Origin: Lachnospiraceae bacterium C6A11
GTDB taxonomy: Bacteria > Bacillota > Clostridia > Lachnospirales > Lachnospiraceae
NCBI GenBank assembly: GCA_000702245.1
Contig: JNKY01000018.1
Coordinates: 62,001 to 126,000, forward strand
Direction of reading: 5' to 3'
DNA length: 64,000 nucleotides
The notes beneath the pieces are model-generated. The model was not told the origin of the DNA, made no database searches, and worked only from the letters and a program-made list of their open reading frames with translations. The number at the start of each line of letters is the position of its first letter. Position 1 is the stretch's first letter. Positions 1 through 8,310 of this stretch are shown here, one piece after another. The translations under genes were made by a program, and so were the position numbers.

Positions 1-632
1 ATCGAGCCAAGCACCGCATCGACTATGGAATAATGGCCGCCCTCATACGCTGACTGGATATGCTGCTTCATCAACTCATAAGCAGCATCGATCTCCTCCT
101 GCGACTCGGCAAGCTGCGCCTCGGTTTCCTTCATATAATCCTGGATGCGCTGGCGCTCTTCCGCAAGTCCCTGAAGGTTCGTCTCATATTCGAGCATTAC
201 CTTATCAAGCTCCACGATCTGGTCAAGGAAAGGCTTCTGGCTTGTCTCGAAGGCATCGATAAGCTCCTGCGCCTCTTCGATATCCTGCTTATACTCTTCC
301 TGCTTCTCCTGGATCTTCTTGATCTGCTCGGTATCTATCTGAACAACCTTCTGGGTAGTTGCCTCCGTACTGGTCTTCTCGGTAGAGCCATCTTCAGTTG
401 TAGGTTTATCTGTACTGTTTTCCGTGCTTTCGGTCGTATCGGTCTTGTCAGTCGCGCCCGTAGAGACCTCCGTGGTCTTCACTGCGTCACCCGGAGATGC
501 GTCTGCTAAAACAGCATCGCCACCGTCGAGAGTTTTATTCTCAACAGCGGCGTCGTTGTTATACGTTCCGGCCAGTATTGTCATACCGATAAGAACTGCG
601 AAAGCCAGAAAATTCACTAAGTATTTTTTCAC
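1..632 (-). CDS. PcsB/CwlO-like murein hydrolase (activator), N-terminal part
   Basis: Partial gene; its 3' end lies beyond the left edge. The GTG start at 632 follows a clear GGAGG. About 210 residues are visible: a hydrophobic export segment (roughly residues 5-25, FLAFAVLIGMTILAG), a Thr/Ser/Asp-rich linker to about 95, then a long charged coiled coil (starting near KKIQEKQEEYKQ). This is the architecture of PcsB/CwlO/EnvC-type proteins, whose catalytic domain (CHAP, NlpC/P60 or M23) would be outside the window. It lies 15 bp behind ftsX; in Firmicutes FtsEX transmits ATP hydrolysis through such a coiled coil to allow peptidoglycan cleavage at division. Family is inferred from the coiled coil plus FtsEX context; the catalytic type cannot be told. 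Confidence 0.8.
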   Translation of the reverse strand, partial: MKKYLVNFLAFAVLIGMTILAGTYNNDAAVENKTLDGGDAVLADASPGDAVKTTEVSTGATDKTDTTESTENSTDKPTTEDGSTEKTSTEATTQKVVQIDTEQIKKIQEKQEEYKQDIEEAQELIDAFETSQKPFLDQIVELDKVMLEYETNLQGLAEERQRIQDYMKETEAQLAESQEEIDAAYELMKQHIQSAYEGGHYSIVDAVLGS

Positions 633-647
633 TTAGTTTCCTCCGTT

Positions 648-1547
648 TTATACCCTCAGATGTTTTCTGGTCGTAATTATACTTCCTAAGAAACCTATTC
701 CCACACCAATCGCAAGTGTTACAGGGATAAGGAACTTAAATACGTCGCCGATGGCAACGAACTCAAACAGCTTGGTTACAAGGCTGAGTCTTCCAACTAC
801 ATAGTTAAGTACTGCATCATATGCATAATATACAAGCACGAGAGGGATTGCCGAACCGATAAGTCCGATAACAACACCTTCTACGATGAACGGCGCTCTG
901 ACGAAGAAGTTCGTCGCACCGATAAGCTTCATGATCTTGATCTCTTCCTTACGAACCGTAATACCGATCGTGACGGTATTGCTGATAAGGAAGACTGATA
1001 CAAGGAGCAGGATAAATATGATACCCAGCGATGCGTAGCCGACGAAGAGGTTGAGCGATGATATCGTATCAGCAGTGAACTGCGAGCTCTTAACCTTTCT
1101 GACACCGGTCAGGCCTTCCAGGAATCGTACGAATTCCGCCTGTTTGCTTACATCCTTCAATGTGATAGAGAAGGAAGCTGACTTTGCCAGCGGATTGTCG
1201 TCTCCGAAGGCTGCACGAGCCTCTTCCGGATTGTCATAAGTATCATTTGAGTATTTGATCCACGCTTCTTCAGCGGAGATGTAATCGAAGGTATCGACCT
1301 CTTCTCTGGTCCTTATCTGGGCACTGAGAAGCTCGATGTCGGCGTCCTCTTCGAAGAATACCGAGATGGAGATGGAATTCTCCAGACTCTTCATCGCCGA
1401 TTTGAAGTTAACTACAACAACATAAAATACGCCAAACAGGAACAGGCAGGATACGATAGTACCTATCGATGCAAGGGAGAAGAGAAGATTTCTTCTGATA
1501 TTTTTAAGACCCTGTCTGAAGCTGTACCAAATAGAACTAATCCTCAT
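648..1547 (-). CDS. ftsX: Cell division permease-like protein FtsX
   Basis: 299 residues, normal length for Gram-positive FtsX. A short cytoplasmic N-terminus with RRNLLFS precedes TM1 (about 25-48), then a large extracellular domain (about 50-165), then three TM segments (about 168-195, 222-245, 268-292), the FtsX layout. The extracellular loop binds the coiled coil of the partner hydrolase, encoded 15 bp downstream. Its start overlaps the end of ftsE by 11 bp, so the two are translationally coupled. Acts in the membrane as the FtsEX complex for septal or sidewall hydrolase activation. Confidence 0.95.
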   Translation of the reverse strand: MRISSIWYSFRQGLKNIRRNLLFSLASIGTIVSCLFLFGVFYVVVVNFKSAMKSLENSISISVFFEEDADIELLSAQIRTREEVDTFDYISAEEAWIKYSNDTYDNPEEARAAFGDDNPLAKSASFSITLKDVSKQAEFVRFLEGLTGVRKVKSSQFTADTISSLNLFVGYASLGIIFILLLVSVFLISNTVTIGITVRKEEIKIMKLIGATNFFVRAPFIVEGVVIGLIGSAIPLVLVYYAYDAVLNYVVGRLSLVTKLFEFVAIGDVFKFLIPVTLAIGVGIGFLGSIITTRKHLRV

Positions 1548-2223
1548 CTATATATCCACCCTTCTCAACATCGCTGATAACGACGCCTTTCTTCAGAGTT
1601 ATAACCCTCTTCTTCATGGCATTTACTATCTCCTTGTTGTGGGTTACGACAACGACCGTCGTTCCCTTGGCATTGATATCCTCAAGAAGGTTCATGATCT
1701 CCCACGAGTTCTTAGGGTCAAGGTTACCTGTCGGCTCATCCGCGAGAATGATATCAGGCTTATTTACGAGGGCTCTGGCTATGGCAACTCTCTGCTGCTC
1801 ACCACCGGAAAGCTCTCTCGGATAAGACTTGTATCTGTCAGCAAGACCTACGATCGTAAGCATCGCAGGAACCTGCCTTCTGATATATCTTGAAGGTGTC
1901 TCTATAACACGCTGCGCAAATGCGACGTTCTCATAGACAGTCCTGTCCTTCAGCAGACGGAAGTTCTGGAATACAACTCCGATCTTTCTTCTGACCTTCG
2001 GGATCTGTCTCCTTCTGATCTTGTTATAGTTGTAGCCGGCCACCTCAATCTTGCCCTTCGTCGGAGTAAGCTCCTTCAGAAGCAGCTCGATAAAGGTTGT
2101 CTTGCCGGAGCCGCTGGAGCCCACGACAAATACAAACTCGCCCTTATTGATCTTGATGTTCACATCCTTAAGGGCTACCGTGCCGGTAGGGTATTTCATT
2201 GTTACGTTGTCCATTGTAATCAT
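1537..2223 (-). CDS. ftsE: Cell division ATP-binding protein FtsE
   Basis: 228-residue ABC ATPase. Walker [10 protein letters not shown] at about 35-43, Q-loop VVFQNFRLL, signature [15 protein letters not shown], Walker [14 protein letters not shown] and H-loop VTHNKEIV are all intact. The basic stretch before the Q-loop ([11 protein letters not shown]) is common in FtsE. First gene of an ftsE-ftsX-hydrolase unit; the preceding regulator gene ends 22 bp upstream, so they may be cotranscribed. Works as a cytoplasmic dimer on FtsX. Confidence 0.96.
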   Translation of the reverse strand: MITMDNVTMKYPTGTVALKDVNIKINKGEFVFVVGSSGSGKTTFIELLLKELTPTKGKIEVAGYNYNKIRRRQIPKVRRKIGVVFQNFRLLKDRTVYENVAFAQRVIETPSRYIRRQVPAMLTIVGLADRYKSYPRELSGGEQQRVAIARALVNKPDIILADEPTGNLDPKNSWEIMNLLEDINAKGTTVVVVTHNKEIVNAMKKRVITLKKGVVISDVEKGGYIDED

Positions 2224-2244
2224 AGTACGTTTATCCTTCCGAGT

Positions 2245-3336
2245 TTAGAAATCTAAACTCTCCATGTATTTCATATACTTAACAACCATGAGGGCGATCT
2301 TGAAGGTGATCGCATCCTCGAAGACTCTCAGGTCGAGGCCTGTTGACTTCTGGATCTTGTCAAGTCTGTACACAAGTGTATTTCTGTGGATGTAGAGCTG
2401 TCTTGAGGTCTCTGAAACGTTCAGGCTGTTCTCGAAGAACTTGTTGATGGTCGTGAGTGTTTCCTCGTCGAACTCATCAGGTGACTTCGCATCAAATATC
2501 TCCTTGATGAACATTCTGCAGAGCGGAATAGGGAGCTGATAGATAAGTCTGCCGATTCCGAGACTGTCGTAAGCGATGATATTCTTGTCACTGTAGAAGA
2601 TCTTTCCAACGTCGAGAGCCATCTTAGCTTCCTTGTAGGAACGCGATACTTCCTTGATCTCGTTAACGATAGTTCCGTATGCAACGTGAACTGAGATCAT
2701 AGCCTCTGTGCTGAGCATATCAACGATAACCTTAGCGATCTTGGTCATATCATCGTAAGACTCGCTCGGCTTAAGCTCCTTAACCAGTATTATATTCTTC
2801 TCATCAACAGCTGTGATGAAGTCCTTTGCCTTGCTTGCGAAGAGGTTTCTTACAGTCTCAAGGGCGTTGTTGTCCTTGTCACTCTTGGTCTCAATGATAA
2901 ATACGATCCTTCTTACGTCTGTATCGATATGAAGCTTCTTAGCCTTGTTGTAGATATCAACGAGAAGAAGGTTGTCGAGCAGGAGGTTCTTGATGAAGTT
3001 ATCCTTATCAAATCTCTCCTTATATGCAACGAGCAGGCTCTGAATCTGGAACGATGCCATCTTGCCAACCATATAAGTACTGTCATCATCGCCCTTTGCC
3101 ATGATTACGTACTCAAGCTGCTTATCATCATTTACCTTGAAAAACTGATATCCGAGAAGCGCCTGGCTCTCTGCCGGCGAATCCGCAAATGCCGTAACAG
3201 CATCCTCATAACCGTCAAAGCTGCCCTCCATCGTCTTGGCAAGCGGCCTTCCCTCTGTATCCATAACGATCAGATCGGTCTTGGTTATATTTCTTATCCC
3301 CTCAAGTGTGTCCTGAAGAATCTGATTTGATATCAT
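2245..3336 (-). CDS. PucR/CdaR-type helix-turn-helix regulator
   Basis: 363 residues. The C-terminus carries the PucR/CdaR HTH signature (LNVSETSRQLYIHRNTLVYRL), and the middle (about 130-280) resembles the GGDEF-like segment of this family. The N-terminus (MISNQILQDTLEGI...) looks like a small sensory domain but is not a clear sugar-diacid-binding domain. Start at 3336 has GAGAGG upstream. The ligand is unknown; placement just before ftsE is not informative. Its 5' leader holds a multi-branched hairpin structure (3395-3546). Confidence 0.8.
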   Translation of the reverse strand: MISNQILQDTLEGIRNITKTDLIVMDTEGRPLAKTMEGSFDGYEDAVTAFADSPAESQALLGYQFFKVNDDKQLEYVIMAKGDDDSTYMVGKMASFQIQSLLVAYKERFDKDNFIKNLLLDNLLLVDIYNKAKKLHIDTDVRRIVFIIETKSDKDNNALETVRNLFASKAKDFITAVDEKNIILVKELKPSESYDDMTKIAKVIVDMLSTEAMISVHVAYGTIVNEIKEVSRSYKEAKMALDVGKIFYSDKNIIAYDSLGIGRLIYQLPIPLCRMFIKEIFDAKSPDEFDEETLTTINKFFENSLNVSETSRQLYIHRNTLVYRLDKIQKSTGLDLRVFEDAITFKIALMVVKYMKYMESLDF

Positions 3337-3394
3337 ATTACACCTCTCTTTTGCTACGTTTTTATACTACACCCATAATTTTTATTGTTGTAAC

Positions 3395-3546
3395 TGAGTA
3401 ACTGCTAACCATCAAACAGACCGGCTACGCCGTCCCGGTGCTACTGTTTGATGATAGATTGCTCTCGCAATCTATAGTGATAAGCATATACATCCGCATG
3501 CCTGCAAGCAGTCGCGGCTGTCCATGCTTATCCCTGCAGTCGCTCA
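3395..3546 (-). repeat. Multi-branch inverted-repeat element in the regulator leader
   Basis: An outer pair (TGAGTAACTGC at 3395-3405 with GCAGTCGCTCA at 3536-3546, 9 of 11 matched plus one wobble) encloses three complete hairpins: 3411-3424 with 3435-3452, 3454-3462 with 3467-3475 (perfect 9-bp stem, TCTC loop) and 3479-3487 with 3524-3532. That predicts a four-way junction. A -10-like TATTAT lies just upstream on the minus strand, so it may form the 5' end of the regulator mRNA. No known riboswitch class was recognised. Confidence 0.6.
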
Positions 3547-3573
3547 CTAAACTATAATAGCAGAAATTCAAAA

Positions 3574-3613
3574 TAAAAAAAAGGGAAAATACGCGATTTC
3601 ACGTATTTTCCCC
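3574..3613 (-). terminator. Rho-independent terminator of ugpC
   Basis: 11-bp stem (GGGAAAATACG at 3583-3593 with its complement at 3602-3612), short loop, followed on the minus strand by a run of T. Sits about 30 bp after the ugpC stop. Confidence 0.9.
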
Positions 3614-3644
3614 TAAAAATTCATTGAATTTTAATACTTTCAGC

Positions 3645-4757
3645 TTAGTTAGCTATGATTGACTCAGATTCCTTCTCGAAGATATGGATCTTAGAAAGAT
3701 CAAATGCAAACTGAACTGTATCACCAGGTCTAGCTGTTGTACGAGCATTAACTCTGGCTGTGATATCGAACTGATCGATTGTGAAGTACAGATAAACTTC
3801 AGCACCGAGCATTTCGTAAATATTAATTCTAGCGTCGATAACTGACTCTGGAGAAGACTCGATGAAGAGCTGCTCATCATGAATATCCTCAGGACGGATA
3901 CCAAGAACAACGTCCTTGTCGATATAGTCGCCTGCGATAAGCTTCTGAGCCTTAGCATCTGGAATCTTGATAGAGTGAGAACCGAACATAAGAAGAACGT
4001 CCTGTCCTGACTTAACAACCTTGCAGTCGATGAAGTTCATAGGTGGCATACCCATGAAACCTGCAACGAAGAGGTTTGTTGGATGATCATAGAGGTTCTG
4101 AGGTGTATCTACCTGCTGGATGATACCATCCTTCATAACTACGATTCTTGTACCAAGAGTCATAGCCTCTGTCTGGTCATGTGTAACGTAGATGATAGTT
4201 GTCTGAAGTCTCTGATGAAGCTTAGATATCTCAACACGCATCTGAACACGGAGCTTAGCATCAAGGTTTGAGAGAGGCTCGTCCATAAGGAATACCTTAG
4301 GCTCACGAACGATAGCTCGTCCCATGGCAACTCTCTGTCTCTGTCCACCGGAAAGAGCCTTTGGCTTTCTGTCAAGAAGGTGCTCGATCTCAAGGATCTT
4401 AGCTGCCTCATGAACTGCCTTGTCAATCTTCTCCTTTGGAACCTTTCTAAGCTTAAGACCAAATGCCATGTTGTCGTAAACTGACATATGAGGATACAGA
4501 GCGTAGTTCTGGAATACCATTGCAATATCTCTGTCCTTAGGCTCAACGTCATTTACGAGCTTATCGCCGATCCAAAGCTCGCCTGAGCTGATGTCCTCGA
4601 GTCCTGCGATCATACGGAGAGTTGTTGACTTACCGCATCCAGAAGGTCCTACGAAGATGATGAACTCCTTGTCCTGAATCTCAAGATTGAAATCCTTAAC
4701 TGCGTTGAAGCCGTTTGGATAAATCTTGTAAATATTCTTTAATGATAAACTAGCCAT
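3645..4757 (-). CDS. ugpC: Sugar ABC transporter ATP-binding protein, UgpC/MsmK family
   Basis: 370 residues from the ATG at 4757, chosen for its AGGAGG box; the longer open frame upstream has no ribosome site. ABC domain with Walker A GPSGCGKST, Q-loop MVFQNYALYPHM, signature LSGGQRQRVAMGRA and Walker B VFLMDEPLSNLDAKLR, then a C-terminal regulatory domain (MOI/TOBE-like, about 235-370). This is the multi-purpose ATPase (MsmX/MsmK/UgpC) that energises many carbohydrate ABC importers in Firmicutes. It stands alone without permease genes, as usual for the shared subunit. Codon use is strongly biased, suggesting high expression. Confidence 0.93.
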   Translation of the reverse strand: MASLSLKNIYKIYPNGFNAVKDFNLEIQDKEFIIFVGPSGCGKSTTLRMIAGLEDISSGELWIGDKLVNDVEPKDRDIAMVFQNYALYPHMSVYDNMAFGLKLRKVPKEKIDKAVHEAAKILEIEHLLDRKPKALSGGQRQRVAMGRAIVREPKVFLMDEPLSNLDAKLRVQMRVEISKLHQRLQTTIIYVTHDQTEAMTLGTRIVVMKDGIIQQVDTPQNLYDHPTNLFVAGFMGMPPMNFIDCKVVKSGQDVLLMFGSHSIKIPDAKAQKLIAGDYIDKDVVLGIRPEDIHDEQLFIESSPESVIDARINIYEMLGAEVYLYFTIDQFDITARVNARTTARPGDTVQFAFDLSKIHIFEKESESIIAN

Positions 4758-5008
4758 TTTTTTATTCCTCCTAAGTGTTATATAGCTATGTTTTTTTCTT
4801 AACCAACTATCGAAATAATACAACGTTTCGCGGTTTTAAACCATATTAGTTTTGCATAAAAAGAAAAAAAATTTATTGTTAGGTTTGCATATAGACATTT
4901 TTTTTATATGAATAATTACCAAATTTTCGGTTTATTTATCCCCTTTGCCCCCTGTTTATTGTGAAATCTACACCAACTTTATTAATATCAACAATGTACA
5001 AAGCCATC

Positions 5009-5046
5009 AAAAAAACCCAAAAAACGCCTTGTTTTTTGAGTTTTTT
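5009..5046 (-). terminator. AT-rich hairpin terminator after the LytR_C gene
   Basis: A 16-nt arm of A-rich sequence (5010-5025) pairs with 5031-5046 with one mismatch and a 5-nt loop. Runs of T follow on both strands, so it could work either way. Confidence 0.7.
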
Positions 5047-5098
5047 ACGTATTTTTGTAGTTTTTTTACTAGGGGTAATCGGCAAATCAACCAACTAT

Positions 5099-5135
5099 CA
5101 AAGGTGTATTTATGCACTTTTTATAAGCACCTTTG
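5099..5135 (-). terminator. Small hairpin directly after the LytR_C gene
   Basis: CAAAGGTG (5099-5106) pairs with CACCTTTG (5128-5135), 16 bp downstream of the stop. It lacks a strong T run of its own and may act together with the AT-rich hairpin. Confidence 0.4.
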
Positions 5136-5151
5136 AAGTCCCGAAAAAGCT

Positions 5152-5733
5152 TTATTCTCCGGCGTCCGAAGCACCTATGATAATGAATATCTGAACACCC
5201 TCTACATCAGCGTCTGTTTCGTCCTGTCCGACGCTTCCAACCGACAGATCAGCGTTCGGAAAATACTTCAGAAGGTCTGTTCCCATGCCCGCCTCAGCGA
5301 CCAGGATGGATGTATTTTCATAGGTTGCGAAGGAGTTTGCCGCGGTAACATCCGTGTAGCCGGCTTCCTGCAGCTTGCTTGTCCAGCTTCCCGCAAGTCC
5401 GTAAACCTCTGTTGCATTGAGGACTACGATCTTAAGGTTTTCTGAAGATTTGATGGTCGAATCGTCGCCTAGACCGTCCTCTGTGCTTCCATCCTCAGTG
5501 GACTGCGTAGAGCCGCCCGTGCTGGTCAGAAGATCGTCCGGATCCCCATGCTCAGTAAGTATCGACTGATCAACCGCCGATTTATTTGAATTCTTGGCTC
5601 TCAGGTTCTTTCCTTTTATAACACCCTTAACGAGTATCACGCTGAGCGCTATTATGACTATCGCAAGTATTACAACGATTCCTCTGAAGAAGTATGAGAA
5701 GAATAAACCCAGTGCGCTTCTCTTTTTCTGCAT
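5152..5733 (-). CDS. Membrane-anchored LytR_C domain protein
   Basis: 193 residues. A basic N-terminus (MQKKRSALG) and one TM helix (about 13-37) are followed by a Ser/Thr/Asp-rich extracellular linker and a C-terminal LytR_C domain (about 95-175, starting LKIVVLNATEVYGLAG). LytR_C domains occur in cell-envelope proteins, but this one has no LCP catalytic domain, so an enzymatic role in wall polymer ligation is not supported. Start has AGGAGG. Likely monocistronic. Confidence 0.75.
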   Translation of the reverse strand: MQKKRSALGLFFSYFFRGIVVILAIVIIALSVILVKGVIKGKNLRAKNSNKSAVDQSILTEHGDPDDLLTSTGGSTQSTEDGSTEDGLGDDSTIKSSENLKIVVLNATEVYGLAGSWTSKLQEAGYTDVTAANSFATYENTSILVAEAGMGTDLLKYFPNADLSVGSVGQDETDADVEGVQIFIIIGASDAGE

Positions 5734-5860
5734 TACGCATCCTCCTATATAAAAACCAAATTATACATATTTACCATCCGGTGGTTCATCATAACCGTCG
5801 ATGATCCTTTTGTCAAATACCGTGTTTCTTCTTAATATGTAGCAAATACAGCCATTTCAT

Positions 5861-5900
5861 ATCCAGCCGCCATATAAAGCAGTTTAGATCCAGCCGCCAT
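5861..5900 (-). repeat. Direct repeat of the SDR gene 3' end
   Basis: The 13-mer ATCCAGCCGCCAT occurs at 5888-5900 (last codons and stop region of the SDR gene) and again at 5861-5873, a 27-bp period. Part of a wider pattern of 3'-end copies in this window. Confidence 0.6.
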
Positions 5901-6684
5901 CAACCTTGATGACTTCGCCTGTCAGATATTCCGGCATTTCCAGCAGTTTGACGATGGTAAGAGCCGCTTCGTCTGCCGTCGCCATGCGTCCGAAAGGTAT
6001 TTCCTCCTCGAGGGCAGTTCTATCCTCTTCCGAAAGAAAGCTGTTCATCCTGGTGTCTACCGCACCGAAGGCTATGGCGTTCACGCTTATCCCGGAAGGC
6101 GCCAGTTCCTTGGCCAGAGCCTTGGTAAATGCGTTCACCGCGCCCTTGGTAGCTGAATAAGCTGCTTCGCAGGAAGCGCCTGCAAGACCCCACACCGATG
6201 ATATATTCACGATCCTGCCGGACTTCTGTCTCACCATGTGAGGGATGACCTCATGACAGGTATTATATACCGAATCAAGATTTACCGCTACTGTTTTCTG
6301 CCACTCCGTCGGAGTCATATCCATAAGAAGGCCGACATACGATACTGCCGCGCAGTTTATCAGAACGTCGATACTGCCCGCTTCCTTCATAACCTTGGTT
6401 GCGATGGCCTTCGCCGTCACATTCATACTGATATCGCCAAACACGGTTATGACCTTGAGTCCGCTGTCTGTTCCATCAATCGTTTTCGCATCACCGTCCG
6501 CCTCACAGGTTTTCTCCTGCGTTCTTCCGGTAGCCTGCCTCATCAGACCGGCCGTCTCAATAAGCGCAGCCTCGTCATGTCCCGAATTGATGGCTATATA
6601 TTCATATTTTCCGCTTTCTGCAAGCTTTATCGCCGTGCTCCGTCCAATTCCAGAAGAAGCGCCGGTTATTATCACCGAACTCAT
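5884..6684 (-). CDS. Short-chain dehydrogenase/reductase (FabG-like)
   Basis: 266 residues, classical SDR fold. Cofactor motif TGASSGIG near residue 7; the usual NNAG is NCAA; catalytic Ser in NISSVWG and the YSATK Tyr/Lys pair are present; C-terminal GGWI is typical. FabG-like 3-oxoacyl or sugar-alcohol reductase activity is possible; the substrate cannot be read. A segment at about 35-75 is longer than in FabG. Not linked to other fab genes, so a housekeeping fatty acid role is unlikely. Divergent from the CARF-nuclease gene. Confidence 0.85.
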   Translation of the reverse strand: MSSVIITGASSGIGRSTAIKLAESGKYEYIAINSGHDEAALIETAGLMRQATGRTQEKTCEADGDAKTIDGTDSGLKVITVFGDISMNVTAKAIATKVMKEAGSIDVLINCAAVSYVGLLMDMTPTEWQKTVAVNLDSVYNTCHEVIPHMVRQKSGRIVNISSVWGLAGASCEAAYSATKGAVNAFTKALAKELAPSGISVNAIAFGAVDTRMNSFLSEEDRTALEEEIPFGRMATADEAALTIVKLLEMPEYLTGEVIKVDGGWI

Positions 6685-6878
6685 ATTTTATTCCTATATA
6701 CAATAATCACATCTAGGCCGGTACTCACCGAACATACAATACTATTATATTCACTCCAACTCCGGTCGCGCCATAAAAATACCGGATTTATTGATTATAC
6801 TCTCGTCGCGCTCCCATAACTATACAATATTCTCACAAAAAAAGATAGTTAGTTAATGAAATATTTATAAATATGGGT

Positions 6879-6884
6879 TATACT
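6879..6884 (+). promoter_or_regulatory. -10-like box of the CARF-nuclease gene
   Basis: TATACT about 97 bp before the GTG start, in the 296-bp divergent region between the SDR gene and this one. The -35 is poor (ATGAAA at 17-bp spacing), which would suit a weak or regulated promoter. Nothing else was recognised in this intergenic stretch. Confidence 0.35.
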
Positions 6885-6980
6885 TAAGGGTAGATATTGC
6901 AGACGCCCACACTATCTATCCGCGGCAGGCAGCATCTGTATTTCCAAATCATTACTATTATATATGAAGGGAAATCAATC

Positions 6981-8198
6981 GTGGCAGGAACATTTGTTGA
7001 ATTTTTTTCAGAGGAAGCACTTGAAAACGTAATGGTCGTCCTTAAATACAAGCCCGACCGCGTGGTCTACATCGGCCACAAATCCAACATGATCACGAAG
7101 AAGGTCAACAGTCTCCGTGAGTTTGTTAAGCGTACCTCACCGGACACAGAGCTTAAGTTCATCGAGGTTTCTCGTGAGAATCTCGACCAGATCATTGACG
7201 TTCTGACCGACCTGGTGGAGCGTTACCGCGACGCTAAGTTCGAGCTTACCGGCGGCAGTGAGCTGATACTCATCGCCTTCGGCTTTGTCAGCGCGCGCAT
7301 GCCTGTCGACACCCTTCGTATCGACCCATACACCGGAACCGAGATCGACCTCAGCGGTTCGGAGCCGGTCCGCATCAAGAGCCATATCGAAATGTCCGTG
7401 GCCGACAATATGGTTCTCCACGGTGGTTCTCTGACCAATCTCACCGGCAGCTACTCGACCTGGCGCTTCACCGACGATTTCCGCGAGGATATCCGCGCCA
7501 TCTGGAAGATAGCCAAGATGCTCCGCAACAAATGGAACAAATACGTTTCTACTATAGAAGAAGTGATCAAAGCTCACCCGGCTGACGAGCTGGGCTACTA
7601 CGTCCTCCCGAAGCAGAACCTGGGCGAGGCCGTTGAGCTCTTCCACCGCCTCAGAGAGGTCGGTGTTATACGCGAGCTCCACATAGCAAAAAGGACCATA
7701 TCATTCGTATTTAAGAACGACATGATCCGCCACGTGGTCACGAAGACCGGAAATATCCTCGAACTTCACGTCTACGACGTTGCAACCAGAGGCAACAGCA
7801 AGTTCACTGACGCCATAATCGGCGCGATGATCGACTGGAACGGCAGCCAGAAGAACATGGTTCCGGCCGGCGACAACTATTCCGTAAATGTTGACACAAT
7901 GAACGAGATCGACGTCATCCTTATGCGCGACACGATCCCGACCTTCATCTCCTGCAAGAGCGGTAAGGCCGGCAGCATAGCTCTCCATGAGCTCCAGACC
8001 GTCACCAGCCGTTTCGGAGGAAAATACGCCAACAAGGTTCTAGTCATGGCTACTCCTTGCGAAAACAACGCTAATGGCATCAGCTTCTTCAAGCAGCGCG
8101 CCAAGGATATGCACATCTGGGTCATCGACGATGTTTACTCAATGAGCGACGAGGCCCTCCTCCAGAAGCTCATCAAGATCCAGGGCATCAATATGTGA
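6981..8198 (+). CDS. Card1/Can2-like CARF-domain nuclease (DUF1887 type)
   Basis: 405 residues from the GTG at 6981, preferred for its AGGG box; the frame extends 28 codons upstream without one. The N-terminal part (about 1-140) has the Rossmann pattern of CARF domains (VVYIGHKSN; ELTGGSELI). A middle helical part is followed by a PD-(D/E)XK nuclease core with NEIDVILMR and ISCKSGKAG, the E-x-D and S-C-K pattern of Card1/Can2. In those proteins cyclic oligoadenylate (cA4) made by type III CRISPR Cas10 binds the CARF domain and switches on DNA/RNA cleavage. No CRISPR array, cas gene or other cOA synthase is in the window. One of only two plus-strand genes; codons look richer in C/G at position three than neighbours, not measured. 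Confidence 0.85.
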   Translation: MAGTFVEFFSEEALENVMVVLKYKPDRVVYIGHKSNMITKKVNSLREFVKRTSPDTELKFIEVSRENLDQIIDVLTDLVERYRDAKFELTGGSELILIAFGFVSARMPVDTLRIDPYTGTEIDLSGSEPVRIKSHIEMSVADNMVLHGGSLTNLTGSYSTWRFTDDFREDIRAIWKIAKMLRNKWNKYVSTIEEVIKAHPADELGYYVLPKQNLGEAVELFHRLREVGVIRELHIAKRTISFVFKNDMIRHVVTKTGNILELHVYDVATRGNSKFTDAIIGAMIDWNGSQKNMVPAGDNYSVNVDTMNEIDVILMRDTIPTFISCKSGKAGSIALHELQTVTSRFGGKYANKVLVMATPCENNANGISFFKQRAKDMHIWVIDDVYSMSDEALLQKLIKIQGINM

Positions 8199-8260
8199 TC
8201 ATATTTGCAGCTGCTGCGCATATTCAAAACCAAATATCACATGTAGTTACTATTAAATAT

Positions 8261-8297
8261 CAAGCCCCGGCAGTCATATACGACCGCCGGGGCTTTT
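8261..8297. terminator. Bidirectional terminator, copy 1 of a 33-bp duplicate
   Basis: GC-rich stem AGCCCCGGC with GCCGGGGCT around a 14-nt loop, flanked by TTTT on the plus side and AT-rich sequence on the minus side. It lies between converging genes (CARF nuclease and surface protein). Positions 8261-8293 are identical to 11688-11720. Confidence 0.85.
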
Positions 8298-8310
8298 CAT
8301 TATAACTCAA

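Larger units (their letters stand above)
4758..5151. other. Gene-free AT-rich region upstream of ugpC
   Basis: No credible gene. Near ugpC it holds its leader, with a TATTAT box near 4813-4818 on the minus strand; near 5152 it holds the hairpins ending the LytR_C gene. Short frames here are AT-rich noise. Confidence 0.6.

Noticed and set aside
6897-6980. Upstream extension of the CARF-nuclease reading frame
   Set aside because: No ribosome binding site near the earlier start, overlaps the promoter region, and family members begin near the MAGTFVEFF position.
7137-7682. 181-residue minus-strand frame opposite the CARF nuclease
   Set aside because: Antisense shadow of a gene with strong third-position C/G bias; no homologous features.
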